Source of the DNA: Actinomycetota bacterium
GTDB lineage: Bacteria; Actinomycetota; Thermoleophilia; Gaiellales; Gaiellaceae
Assembly: GCA_013694685.1 (NCBI GenBank)
Contig: JACDBY010000192.1
Location: 1 to 8,190, forward strand
DNA: 8,190 nucleotides
Reading direction: 5' to 3'
In this document: positions 1-5,976 of the stretch, in pieces
Numbering within the stretch: position 1 is the stretch's first letter
Layout: every line of letters begins with the position of its first letter
Position numbers and translations under genes: made by a program
Notes under the pieces: generated by a model
The model's input: the letters and a program-made list of their open reading frames with translations, nothing else
Told to the model about the DNA's origin: nothing
Databases searched by the model: none

Positions 1-7
1 CAACCGG

Positions 8-27
8 TGTGCGACTCCCGACGCACA
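8..27 (-). terminator. weak hairpin downstream of the RidA-fold gene
   Basis: TGTGCG (8-13) and CGCACA (22-27) form a 6-bp stem with an 8-nt loop, starting 17 nt after the stop codon of the minus-strand RidA-fold gene. No T-run follows within the window, so it is only a candidate terminator. The rest of 1-44 shows nothing recognisable. Confidence 0.22.
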
Positions 28-44
28 ACTGCGGTCACGCAAGC

Positions 45-434
45 TCACGCTCCGGGGATCAGGGCGATCGCCTCGACCTCGATCCGGGCGCCGGGGATCA
101 CGAGCGCCGAGACCTCCACGAGCGTCGACGCCGGTCGCGTGTCACCGAAGACCTCCTCGCGTACCGGGTTCACGAGCGACCGGTCACCGACGTCGGTGAG
201 AAAGACCGTCACCTTGACCACGTCTGCGAAGGTGCAGCCTGCCGCCGCGAGCACCTCCTCCATGTTGGCGAAGGCGGCGCGTGCCTGGGCGACGACGTCG
301 TCACCCCCCACGAGCATCCGCTGCCGGTCGACCGGGACGATGCCGCTTACGAACACCAGGTTCCCCGCCTGCACCGCGTCGGTGAAGTGCGAGATGGGCT
401 CGGCCTGGGTCGCGACTCGATACTCGCGCCGCAT
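45..434 (-). CDS. RidA/YjgF/YER057c/UK114-fold protein, arginine-less subgroup
   Basis: This 129-residue protein has the normal length and fold signature of the Rid family: an N-terminal FVSGIVPVD strand region, the central TFADVVKVTVFLTD segment and the C-terminal IEVEAIALIPG strand. True RidA proteins deaminate reactive enamines/imines and need an arginine in the PARSxVEV segment (Arg105 in E. coli). Here the aligned segment reads RPASTLVEV, with serine at that place, as in the Rid subgroups that lack imine deaminase activity. It is probably a cytosolic homotrimer acting on a different small molecule. The ATG at 434 gives the family's usual start. A GTG two codons upstream (440) sits 7 nt behind a TAGCCT box and could be a leaderless start. 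The upstream secreted-protein gene ends 74 bp away, with hairpins between, so the two are probably separate units. Confidence 0.9.
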   Translation of the reverse strand: MRREYRVATQAEPISHFTDAVQAGNLVFVSGIVPVDRQRMLVGGDDVVAQARAAFANMEEVLAAAGCTFADVVKVTVFLTDVGDRSLVNPVREEVFGDTRPASTLVEVSALVIPGARIEVEAIALIPGA

Positions 435-447
435 GCTCACGAGCTCG

Positions 448-453
448 AGGCTA
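448..453 (-). promoter_or_regulatory. possible -10 box of the RidA-fold gene
   Basis: TAGCCT on the minus strand matches TAnnnT and lies 7 nt before an in-frame GTG (438-440) and 13 nt before the ATG (432-434). No good -35 is seen. The place where a -35 would lie (471-476) falls inside a 14-bp dyad, TCGCTG-GG-CAGCGA (463-476), which might be an operator. It is a short motif that chance could produce. Confidence 0.3.
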
Positions 454-482
454 GGCGGCGTATCGCTGGGCAGCGAGAGCAC

Positions 483-504
483 GTGTCCGACTGAAGTCGG
501 ACAC
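483..504 (-). terminator. perfect 10-bp hairpin behind the secreted-protein gene
   Basis: GTGTCCGACT (483-492) and AGTCGGACAC (495-504) are exact reverse complements separated by GA, which folds as a 9-bp stem with a four-base loop (TTCA on the minus strand). It starts 4 nt after the TAG stop of the minus-strand secreted-protein gene, so it is well placed as a terminator or 3' mRNA protector. No T-tract follows, as is common in high-GC actinobacterial terminators. It could also be a copy of a dispersed palindromic repeat. Confidence 0.6.
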
Positions 505-508
505 AGGG

Positions 509-1009
509 CTAGCCCGCGCGCGGCGCTGGCGCGATCGAGCGGGCGGCGTCGAGCGCTGCGTCGATCGTCGCCTGATCGGCCCGGTCGCCGACCATCACGT
601 TCACCTGGAAGTCGCGGTCGCGTCGCGTGACGCGACCCACGGCACCACGCCCGGGGAAGCACTCGAAGGTCCCGCGACGGAGCTTCATCGAGGCGAGCGG
701 GAAGAAGCTCGACCCCCCGACCGCCTCGCGCCAGCCCACGACGACGACGACGGCGCCGTCCGCAGGCACGCGGTACGACGAGACGAGGCACTCGCTGGCG
801 ATGGACTGCACGCCCTCGGTCCCGATCACGAGCACGGCGCGCGGATCGTCGGTCTTGTCCATGCGGGCGGGCGCGACCTTCGACCAGCCTGCGGGAAGGT
901 CGAGCTGGATGCCGCCACCGCGAGCAGGGTCACCGGAAGCGGCCGCCGCCGACGCGGTCATGATAAGCGCCACCGAGGCGGCGAGGAGGGTGCGGATCGG
1001 TTTTTTCAT
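509..1009 (-). CDS. secreted protein of unknown function
   Basis: This 166-residue protein is not recognised as a named family. It has a clear Sec signal peptide: the basic start MKKPIR, a hydrophobic core at about residues 8-19 and a small-residue cleavage region SAAAA near residues 20-24. The mature part (about 142 residues) looks like a compact alpha/beta domain: a short amphipathic strand IQLDLPAGW, a beta-rich middle, and a C-terminal segment DQATIDAALDAARSIAP that should be a helix. Cys74 and Cys117 are the only cysteines and may form a disulfide after export. A TACCAT box lies 15 nt upstream, and AAAAGG immediately precedes the ATG as a poorly spaced ribosome binding site. The preceding ThDP-enzyme gene ends 116 bp upstream, so separate transcription is likely. 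An export role outside the cell or at the membrane is inferred only from the signal peptide. Confidence 0.75.
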   Translation of the reverse strand: MKKPIRTLLAASVALIMTASAAAASGDPARGGGIQLDLPAGWSKVAPARMDKTDDPRAVLVIGTEGVQSIASECLVSSYRVPADGAVVVVVGWREAVGGSSFFPLASMKLRRGTFECFPGRGAVGRVTRRDRDFQVNVMVGDRADQATIDAALDAARSIAPAPRAG

Positions 1010-1024
1010 GCCTTTTCATCGAGC

Positions 1025-1030
1025 ATGGTA
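1025..1030 (-). promoter_or_regulatory. possible -10 box of the secreted-protein gene
   Basis: TACCAT on the minus strand fits TAnnnT and would start a transcript with a leader of about 8 nt before the ATG at 1009. A poor TTCCTT occupies the -35 position at 17-bp spacing. The remainder of 1010-1125 contains no gene and no strong hairpin. It does contain GTCGGACAC at 1108-1116, the same 9-mer as one arm of the 483-504 hairpin. Confidence 0.28.
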
Positions 1031-1125
1031 ATCGAGCGCCGCAGGAAAAGGAAGAGTCCCTGCTCAGGCGTCGAAAAAGACCTGTTCGGAGCGGACGGTC
1101 CCTCGCGGTCGGACACGAGGCCACG

Positions 1126-2787
1126 CTAGGCGGATCGGTCTTGGCCGCGGCGGATCTCGGACAGCGTCTGCCGGGGCGTGAGCGCGTCGGGGTCGACGGG
1201 CAGGTGCAGCACTGCGGGCGTACCCGAGGCAAGCGCCCGCTCGAAGGCAGCGGACATGTCGGCCGTCCGCTCGACGCGCTCGCCATAGGCCCCGAACGAG
1301 CGTGCAAGGGAGACGAAATCCGGATTCACGAGATCAGTCCCGCTGACGCGACCCGGGAAGCGGCGCTCCTGGTGCATGCGGATCGTCCCGTACATGCCGT
1401 TGTCGACGACGAGCACGACCACGGCGGTGTCGTGCTGACAAGCGGTCGCCAGCTCGGGGAGCGACATCAGGAAGTCGCCGTCGCCCGCGATGCACACGAC
1501 CGCGCGGTCGGGGTGGACGAGCTTGGCGGCGATCGCCGCGGGGAGCCCGTAACCCATCGCGCCGCTCTGCGGCGCGAGTTGCGTGCGGTATCGCCGGAAG
1601 CAGTAGAACCGGTGCGCCCAGACGGTGAAGTTGCCCGCTCCGCTCGTCACGATGGCGTCCGGTCCAAGCGACCCGCGGAGGACCGCCATGACGCCGGTCA
1701 GCTCGACCGCACCCGGAAGCTCCCGCCCCTGCAGCGTCGCGCGATAGGCCGAATGGGCGCGCTCGAGCTCGCCGGCACGCCCCCGCCCGGTGGGCGGCTC
1801 GAGGTCCGCGAGCGCCGCCGCGAAGCGTGGCGCCGACGCGACGATGCCGAGCGTCGGCTCGTAGACGCGTCCGAGCTCGTTGGGATCGGGATGGACGTGG
1901 ACGAGCATTCGTCCACCCCCGGGCGGGACGATCGTCGAGTACCCGTTCGTCTCGATGTCGCCGAGTCGCGCGCCGACGAGCAGCACGAGATCGGCGTCGC
2001 TGAGGCGGTCGCGGAGCGCGGTGTCCATCCCCAGACCGAGGTGGCCAGCGTAGGCCGGCGAGTCGTTCGCGACGTAGTCCTGGCAGCGCCAGGCGGCGGC
2101 GACGGGGAGGGCGGCCGCCTCGCACCAGCGGGCGATCGAGTGGCCGGCCTCTGCCGTCCACGGCTGGCCGCCCACGATCGCAAGCGGCCGCTCCGCCATC
2201 GCCACGAGGGCGACCAGTGCGTCGAGGTCGGCGGCGGCGGGTGCGGCTTCGGCCGGGACGTACGGCGACGCGTCGGCGACGTCAGCGCTCTCCGCGAGGA
2301 CGTCCTCGGGCAGCGCCAGGACGACGGGGCCGGGGCGGCCCGAGGTTGCGACCCGGAACGCGCGCGACACGAGTTCCGGGATGCGCTCGACCTGGTCGAT
2401 CTGCGCGACCCACTTCGAGAGCGAACCGAAGACTCGACGGTAGTCCAGCTCCTGGAACGCCTCGCGCTCGACGTGGGCCCGCGGGATCTGACCGACGAAG
2501 AGAACGAGCGGCGTCCCGTCCTGGAACGCAGTGTGGAGCCCGACCGCCGCCTGTGTCGCCCCCGGGCCGCGGGTGACGAAGACGAGGCCTGGCCGGTTCG
2601 TCAGCTTGCCGTAGGCCTCCGCCATGTTGGCGGCACCCGCCTCGTGGCGGCAGGTGACGAAGCGGACCGGACTGTCGCGAAGCGCGTCGAGGACGTCGAT
2701 GTAGCTCTCACCCGGGACGCCGAAGGCGAGGTCGGCGCCGTGGCGCACGAGCTGGTCGACGAGGATACGGCCGCCCGAGCGCGTCAT
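1126..2787 (-). CDS. acetolactate-synthase-like thiamine-diphosphate enzyme
   Basis: This 553-residue protein has the three-domain layout of the acetolactate synthase/benzoylformate decarboxylase superfamily. The N-terminal pyrimidine-binding domain (about 1-165) contains AFGVPGES and the catalytic glutamate Glu49 in TCRHEAGAANMAEAYGK. The central domain spans about 185-330. The C-terminal diphosphate-binding domain contains PQSGAMGYGLPAAIAAK (407-422) and the ThDP/Mg2+ motif beginning GDG at 435-437 and ending with Asn463. The RGPGATQAAVGLHTAF stretch resembles acetolactate synthase; the active-site histidine of benzoylformate decarboxylase is not apparent there. Such enzymes cleave or form C-C bonds next to a carbonyl (2-oxo acid decarboxylation, acyloin formation or cleavage). 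No acetolactate synthase regulatory subunit is nearby, and the catabolic neighbours argue against branched-chain amino acid synthesis. The ATG overlaps the cupin stop as ATGA and has no ribosome binding site, indicating translational coupling. The frame stays open to 3129, but that extension lies inside the cupin gene. Confidence 0.9.
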   Translation of the reverse strand: MTRSGGRILVDQLVRHGADLAFGVPGESYIDVLDALRDSPVRFVTCRHEAGAANMAEAYGKLTNRPGLVFVTRGPGATQAAVGLHTAFQDGTPLVLFVGQIPRAHVEREAFQELDYRRVFGSLSKWVAQIDQVERIPELVSRAFRVATSGRPGPVVLALPEDVLAESADVADASPYVPAEAAPAAADLDALVALVAMAERPLAIVGGQPWTAEAGHSIARWCEAAALPVAAAWRCQDYVANDSPAYAGHLGLGMDTALRDRLSDADLVLLVGARLGDIETNGYSTIVPPGGGRMLVHVHPDPNELGRVYEPTLGIVASAPRFAAALADLEPPTGRGRAGELERAHSAYRATLQGRELPGAVELTGVMAVLRGSLGPDAIVTSGAGNFTVWAHRFYCFRRYRTQLAPQSGAMGYGLPAAIAAKLVHPDRAVVCIAGDGDFLMSLPELATACQHDTAVVVLVVDNGMYGTIRMHQERRFPGRVSGTDLVNPDFVSLARSFGAYGERVERTADMSAAFERALASGTPAVLHLPVDPDALTPRQTLSEIRRGQDRSA

Positions 2788-3332
2788 CGCGGGAGCGCAA
2801 TCGCATGCTCGAGGAGGACCGACGCTCTCTGCGGCATGGTCGTCTCGGGAGGCGGCTCGAGATAGCGGATCGTTCGCTTCCCGGCCCACTCGGCGGGGAG
2901 GACGAGGACACGCACGAAGGACGTTTCGATGTGCGCCGACGCGCGCGCGGTGACGGGGTCGGGCCCGCTCTCGAACCAAGCGCCGCCCGTCCCGTAGAAC
3001 GCCGTCCTGCCCTCGGACTCGACCTCGAGCTCGCCCGCGAGCAGGTAGCGGATCCCCGGGCCAGGATGCGTGTGGGGGTACGCGATCCCGCCGAGCGGGA
3101 AGTCGACGCGGTCGCAGCGGACGACCCAATCCGCGAACGGGTCGAGCTGGACGAAGCGGGAGAGGAGCGCGTCCTCTGCGTCTCGGGCGTCATGGTCGAG
3201 CTGCCAGACGAGCGAACGCCCGTCGGGCGTCGCCGCCCCGAACCGCGCAGACCCTGCCTCGAGGTCGTAGACGACGCGGTTCCCGCCGATCGTCTCCACT
3301 CCGTGCTCGAACCGGTAGAGCGAGAGCCTCAT
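2784..3332 (-). CDS. cupin-fold protein with HTHPGPGIR motif
   Basis: This 182-residue protein carries one cupin barrel in its middle. The first cupin motif lies at about 81-100: GGIAYPHTHPGPGIRYLLAG, with His87 and His89 as probable metal ligands. The usual glutamate ligand position is taken by Gly93 (Pro92-Gly93), and Arg95 follows. The second half continues through AFYGTGGAWFESGPDPV to FVRVLVLP at about 139-146, with His134 nearby. An N-terminal stretch of about 70 residues, rich in acidic residues, precedes the barrel. The substrate is unknown; it may be an isomerase, a hydrolase-like enzyme or a small-molecule sensor. It starts 1 bp after the SDR stop (TGA-G-ATG) and its own stop overlaps the ThDP-enzyme start, so it is firmly embedded in the operon and probably acts with the ThDP enzyme. 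Confidence 0.82.
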   Translation of the reverse strand: MRLSLYRFEHGVETIGGNRVVYDLEAGSARFGAATPDGRSLVWQLDHDARDAEDALLSRFVQLDPFADWVVRCDRVDFPLGGIAYPHTHPGPGIRYLLAGELEVESEGRTAFYGTGGAWFESGPDPVTARASAHIETSFVRVLVLPAEWAGKRTIRYLEPPPETTMPQRASVLLEHAIALPR

Positions 3333-3333
3333 C

Positions 3334-4080
3334 TCAATGGAAGGTCTGGCCCCCGTCGATCACGATCGTCTGACCCGTGACGAACGATGCCGCATCGGAG
3401 GCGAGATAGCTCACGGCACCGGCGACGTCTGCCGGCACCTGGTCGCGCTGGATCGTCCGCGCCGCGACGGAGGCGTCGCGCAGCGCCGTGATGATTTCTG
3501 GATGCTGCTTTACGCCTTCCGAGAGCGTGAACCCGGGCGCGACGCAGTTCACGCGGATCCCGTCCGTGCCGAGCTCCTTCGCGAGCGCGCGCGTGAAGGC
3601 GACGATCGCGCCCTTGCTCGTCACGTAGTGGAGCAGGAACGGGACGCCGCGGAACGGCGTCCCGGACGAGATGTTGACGATCGCCCCGCTCTCGCGCTCC
3701 CGCATCGCGGGCACCGCCGCGCGGCACGTCAGGAACATCGAGGCGACGTTGACGTCCATCACGCGCCGCCATTCCTCGAGCGGGATCTCCGTGAAGGCGC
3801 GCATCTCGAGCGAGGCGTAGAGGCCGGCGTTGTTGACGAGCACGTCGAGCCCGCCGCAGCGCGCGACCGTCTCGGACACCATGCGCTCGGTGGCACCCTC
3901 GTCGGCGACGTCGATCGTGAGGCCGACACCATCCTCGTACGCGGCAGCCGCCTCTTCGGCTCCCCGCAGGTCTGCGATCACGATCCTCGCGCCGTTCTCC
4001 GCGAGACCGGTCGCGATCGCGCGACCGATGCCCTGCGCTCCGCCGGTCACGATCGCGACCTTGCCCTTCAGGCTCGTCAC
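3334..4080 (-). CDS. short-chain dehydrogenase/reductase (classical SDR)
   Basis: This 248-residue protein has the usual length of a classical SDR. It shows the nucleotide-binding motif TGGAQGIG (12-19), Asp37 at the end of the second strand (favouring NAD(H) over NADP(H)), the structural NNAG motif (83-86), Asn111, Ser139, and the catalytic YVTSK with Tyr152 and Lys156. APGF (181-184) and the C-terminal SFVTGQTIVIDGG complete the family pattern. It should oxidise a secondary alcohol or reduce a ketone in the cytosol; the substrate cannot be read from the sequence. In this operon a hydroxy-acid or hydroxy-ketone substrate feeding the ThDP enzyme is plausible. The start codon is GTG, 1 bp after the NIPSNAP stop, and is supported by a GGGAG ribosome binding site 5 nt upstream. 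Confidence 0.93.
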   Translation of the reverse strand: MTSLKGKVAIVTGGAQGIGRAIATGLAENGARIVIADLRGAEEAAAAYEDGVGLTIDVADEGATERMVSETVARCGGLDVLVNNAGLYASLEMRAFTEIPLEEWRRVMDVNVASMFLTCRAAVPAMRERESGAIVNISSGTPFRGVPFLLHYVTSKGAIVAFTRALAKELGTDGIRVNCVAPGFTLSEGVKQHPEIITALRDASVAARTIQRDQVPADVAGAVSYLASDAASFVTGQTIVIDGGQTFH

Positions 4081-4081
4081 G

Positions 4082-4399
4082 TCAGCTCCCGATCGGCGAG
4101 AAGGGCGTCGGCACGAGGATCCGGTTCTGCTGTGTATGGATCAGGGGCTGGATCCGAACGAGGAAGGCCCGCCAGTCCTCGCGGGCCTGAAGCGTCGCCC
4201 GCCGCTCGTCGCGCGCCGCATAGCTCGGATAGCCCCAGAGCGATGTGTACGTGGAGAGCGCCCCGACGTCCGTCGTGAACGCGCCGATGAAGCCGCCTAG
4301 CACCTCTTGCTGGATGGCGATGCCGTCGTCGGCATAGAGCCGCACGAGCTCCGGCAGCTTCCCGGTGAAGACGTGGTAGTCGCGCTGCTCGACGATCAT
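4082..4399 (-). CDS. NIPSNAP family protein
   Basis: This 105-residue protein matches bacterial NIPSNAP-domain proteins, a dimeric ferredoxin-like alpha/beta barrel fold. It begins MIVEQRDYHVFTGKLPELVRL, has the central LGGFIGAFTTDVGALSTYTSLWGYPSY and ends with a typical ILVPTPFSP. The domain covers the whole protein. Bacterial members often sit in aromatic or small-molecule catabolic operons, but their biochemical role is poorly defined; they are thought to be accessory or small enzymatic proteins. The ATG at 4399 is preferred because GGGAGAG lies 6 nt upstream; an in-frame GTG at 4426 would add nine residues and place that site inside the gene. The gene follows the aldehyde dehydrogenase after 65 bp and precedes the SDR by 1 bp. 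Confidence 0.88.
   Translation of the reverse strand: MIVEQRDYHVFTGKLPELVRLYADDGIAIQQEVLGGFIGAFTTDVGALSTYTSLWGYPSYAARDERRATLQAREDWRAFLVRIQPLIHTQQNRILVPTPFSPIGS
4086..4090 (-). promoter_or_regulatory. ribosome binding site setting the GTG start of the SDR
   Basis: GGGAG on the minus strand lies 5 nt before the GTG at 4078-4080, inside the end of the NIPSNAP gene. No in-frame ATG is available nearby, so this site decides the start. Confidence 0.6.
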
Positions 4400-4405
4400 C
4401 GGTGT

Positions 4406-4422
4406 CTCTCCCTGCGGGAGAG
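4406..4422 (-). promoter_or_regulatory. hairpin sequestering the NIPSNAP ribosome binding site
   Basis: On the minus-strand mRNA, CTCTCCC and GGGAGAG pair perfectly (7 bp) around a 3-nt loop (GCA). The right arm is the Shine-Dalgarno sequence, placed 6 nt before the ATG at 4399. The folded form would hide the site, so translation of the distal four genes could depend on opening this hairpin. Regulation is inferred. Confidence 0.5.
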
Positions 4423-4464
4423 CCACCTAGGAGGACGACGACGGTTCGGTCTACCCATGCTCTT

Positions 4465-5931
4465 CTAGTGGGCGGGCGCCAGCCCGCCCACCGCCCAATA
4501 TTTCAGCTCGGTCCAATCGTCCGTGCCATAGCTCGAGCCCTCGCGCCCGATTCCCGACTCCTTGACACCGCCGAAGGGCGCGACCTCCGTCGAGATCAGA
4601 CCGGTGTTGACGCCGAGAATTCCGTATTCGAGCGCCTCCCCGACCCGCCAGGTGCGGCCCAGATCGGTCGTCATGTAATAGGCGGCGAGCCCGTAGGGCG
4701 TCGCATTCGCGATCCGGACCGCCTCGTCCTCGGTCGCGAAGCGGGCGATAGCGGCCACGGGGCCGAACGTCTCCTCCCGGCTCATCCGCATCTCCGGTGT
4801 GACGTCGACGAGGATGGAGGGAGAGTAGAACTGGCCGTCGATCCGGCCGTTCCCGGTCACGACCTCCGCGCCGAGCTCGAGCGCGTCGCCGACGTGCGCC
4901 TCGACCTTCGTGACCGCCGGCTCGTCGATCAGCGGCCCGACCTGAACGCCTTCCGCGAAGCCGTCGCCGACCTCGAGGCGCCCGACGGCGTCGGTGAGGC
5001 GCGCCAGGAAGTCGTCGTAGATGCCCTCCTGGACCAGCATCCGGTTCGCGGAGATGCAGGTCTGACCGGAGTTCCGGAACTTGCAGACCATCGCGGCGGT
5101 GACCGCGACCTCGAGATCCGCGTCGTCGAAGACGATGAACGGCGCGTTTCCTCCCAGCTCGAGCGACACCTTCATCACCTGCTCGGCGCACTGCCGCATG
5201 AGGAGCTTCCCGACCTCGGTGGAGCCGGTGAAGCCCAACTTCCGGACGCGGGGGTTGGAGGTCAGCTCCGCGCCGATCACCGGCGCGTCGGTGGCGTCAC
5301 CCGTCACGACCGAGAAGACGCCCGGCGGCACGCCGGCCTCCGCGGCCAGCGCGGCGAGCGCGAGCGCCGAGAGCGGCGTCTGCTCGGCCGGCTTCAGCAC
5401 CATCGTGCAGCCGACCGCGAGCGCGGGCGCCGACTTTCGCGTCACCATCGCCGAGGGGAAGTTCCACGGGGTGATCCCGGCCGTCACGCCGACGGGCTCC
5501 CGCGTGACGAGAATGCGCTTGTCGGGCCACGGCGAGGGAACAATCGCGCCGTCGAGCCGCTTCGCCTCCTCGGCGAACCACTCGTAGAAGGAAAGGGCGT
5601 ATGCAACCTCGGTGCGGGCCTCCGCCATCGGCTTGCCCTGCTCGAGCACCATGAGTGTGGCGAGCTCCCCCTCGCGCTCGGCCGCGAGCGAGGCGAGTCG
5701 CCTCAGAACGGCCGCCCGCTCCTTGGCGCTCCAGGCCCGCCACGCGGGGAGAGCTTGGTCGGCCGCCTCGACCGCCCGCCGGGTCTCGGCGGCGCCGAGC
5801 CGGGGCACGTCGGCGATCGTCTCCCGGGTCGAAGGGTTGACGACGGGAAAGGACCTGCCGTCGTCCGCGTCGATCCACTGTCCGCCGACGTAGGCCTGCG
5901 TCCGCAGGAGATCGGATGAGACCGTCGCCAC
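4465..5931 (-). CDS. gabD: GabD-type aldehyde dehydrogenase (succinate-semialdehyde dehydrogenase-like)
   Basis: This 488-residue protein lines up along its full length with E. coli GabD as recalled. It oxidises an aldehyde to a carboxylate with NAD(P)+ in the cytosol. Catalytic and cofactor positions are all present: TPWNFP with Asn157, LKP with Lys180, FTGSTEVG (234-241), the general base Glu258 in LELGGN, nucleophile Cys292 in GQTCISANR, EETFGPV (387-392) and a C-terminal APFGGVKESGIGREG. E. coli GabD has a second cysteine in QTCVCANR that takes part in a redox switch; here it is serine, so that switch is absent. The GTG start at 5931 gives an N-terminus exactly as long as GabD's before the first conserved strand; an in-frame ATG at 5961 would add ten basic residues that the family lacks. 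First gene of the five-gene operon. The true substrate may be an aldehyde released by the ThDP enzyme rather than succinate semialdehyde. Confidence 0.92.
   Translation of the reverse strand: MATVSSDLLRTQAYVGGQWIDADDGRSFPVVNPSTRETIADVPRLGAAETRRAVEAADQALPAWRAWSAKERAAVLRRLASLAAEREGELATLMVLEQGKPMAEARTEVAYALSFYEWFAEEAKRLDGAIVPSPWPDKRILVTREPVGVTAGITPWNFPSAMVTRKSAPALAVGCTMVLKPAEQTPLSALALAALAAEAGVPPGVFSVVTGDATDAPVIGAELTSNPRVRKLGFTGSTEVGKLLMRQCAEQVMKVSLELGGNAPFIVFDDADLEVAVTAAMVCKFRNSGQTCISANRMLVQEGIYDDFLARLTDAVGRLEVGDGFAEGVQVGPLIDEPAVTKVEAHVGDALELGAEVVTGNGRIDGQFYSPSILVDVTPEMRMSREETFGPVAAIARFATEDEAVRIANATPYGLAAYYMTTDLGRTWRVGEALEYGILGVNTGLISTEVAPFGGVKESGIGREGSSYGTDDWTELKYWAVGGLAPAH
4468..4491 (-). terminator. 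very stable hairpin at the 3' end of the aldehyde dehydrogenase gene
   Basis: GTGGGCGGGC (4468-4477) and GCCCGCCCAC (4482-4491) form a perfect 10-bp GC-rich stem with a 4-nt loop. It spans the last eight codons (VGGLAPAH) and touches the TAG stop. No T-tract follows on the minus strand. It could partly terminate transcription or block 3' decay, raising the first gene's expression relative to the downstream genes. Confidence 0.45.
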
Positions 5932-5937
5932 GCGGCG

Positions 5938-5943
5938 ACGATA
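5938..5943 (-). promoter_or_regulatory. possible -10 box of the catabolic operon (leaderless start)
   Basis: TATCGT on the minus strand lies 6 nt before the GTG start of the aldehyde dehydrogenase. A transcript starting at the normal distance would begin at or next to the GTG, which explains the missing ribosome binding site. The -35 position (5961-5966) has no consensus but falls in a palindrome. Confidence 0.42.
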
Positions 5944-5960
5944 GCGCGTCGGGGAGCGCA

Positions 5961-5976
5961 TCCCTGGATCAAGGGA
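5961..5976. promoter_or_regulatory. near-perfect 16-bp palindrome, candidate operator
   Basis: TCCCTGGATCAAGGGA pairs at seven of eight positions around its centre (only 5966/5971 mismatch). It lies 30 bp upstream of the operon's GTG and over the expected -35 of the TATCGT promoter, a typical place for a repressor. The regulator is not encoded in the window. Confidence 0.4.

Noticed and set aside
435..791. N-terminal extension of the RidA-fold protein
   Set aside because: The extension is Arg-rich, overlaps the secreted-protein gene and crosses the terminator hairpin.
930..1307. 125-codon minus-strand frame starting from the ATG at 1019 and the region upstream
   Set aside because: Overlaps the secreted-protein start and the end of the ThDP gene; Arg/Ser/Pro-rich with no motif.
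1141..2865. 574-codon open frame on the plus strand opposite the ThDP enzyme
   Set aside because: Arg/Glu/Asp/Gly-rich antisense frame typical of GC-rich DNA; the minus strand carries a full catalytic domain set.
2788..3129. N-terminal extension of the ThDP enzyme
   Set aside because: The frame stays open but lies entirely within the cupin gene in another frame; the ThDP family starts at the MTRSGGRILVDQL segment.
3337..4278. 313-codon plus-strand frame opposite the SDR
   Set aside because: Antisense shadow; the SDR has a complete set of catalytic residues on the minus strand.
4423..4464. CCTAGGAGG-like ribosome binding site on the plus strand
   Set aside because: No credible plus-strand gene follows; chance match in GC-rich intergenic sequence.
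4402..5919. 505-codon open frame on the plus strand opposite the aldehyde dehydrogenase
   Set aside because: Low-complexity Arg/Asp/Leu sequence without motifs; it is the shadow of a clear GabD homologue.
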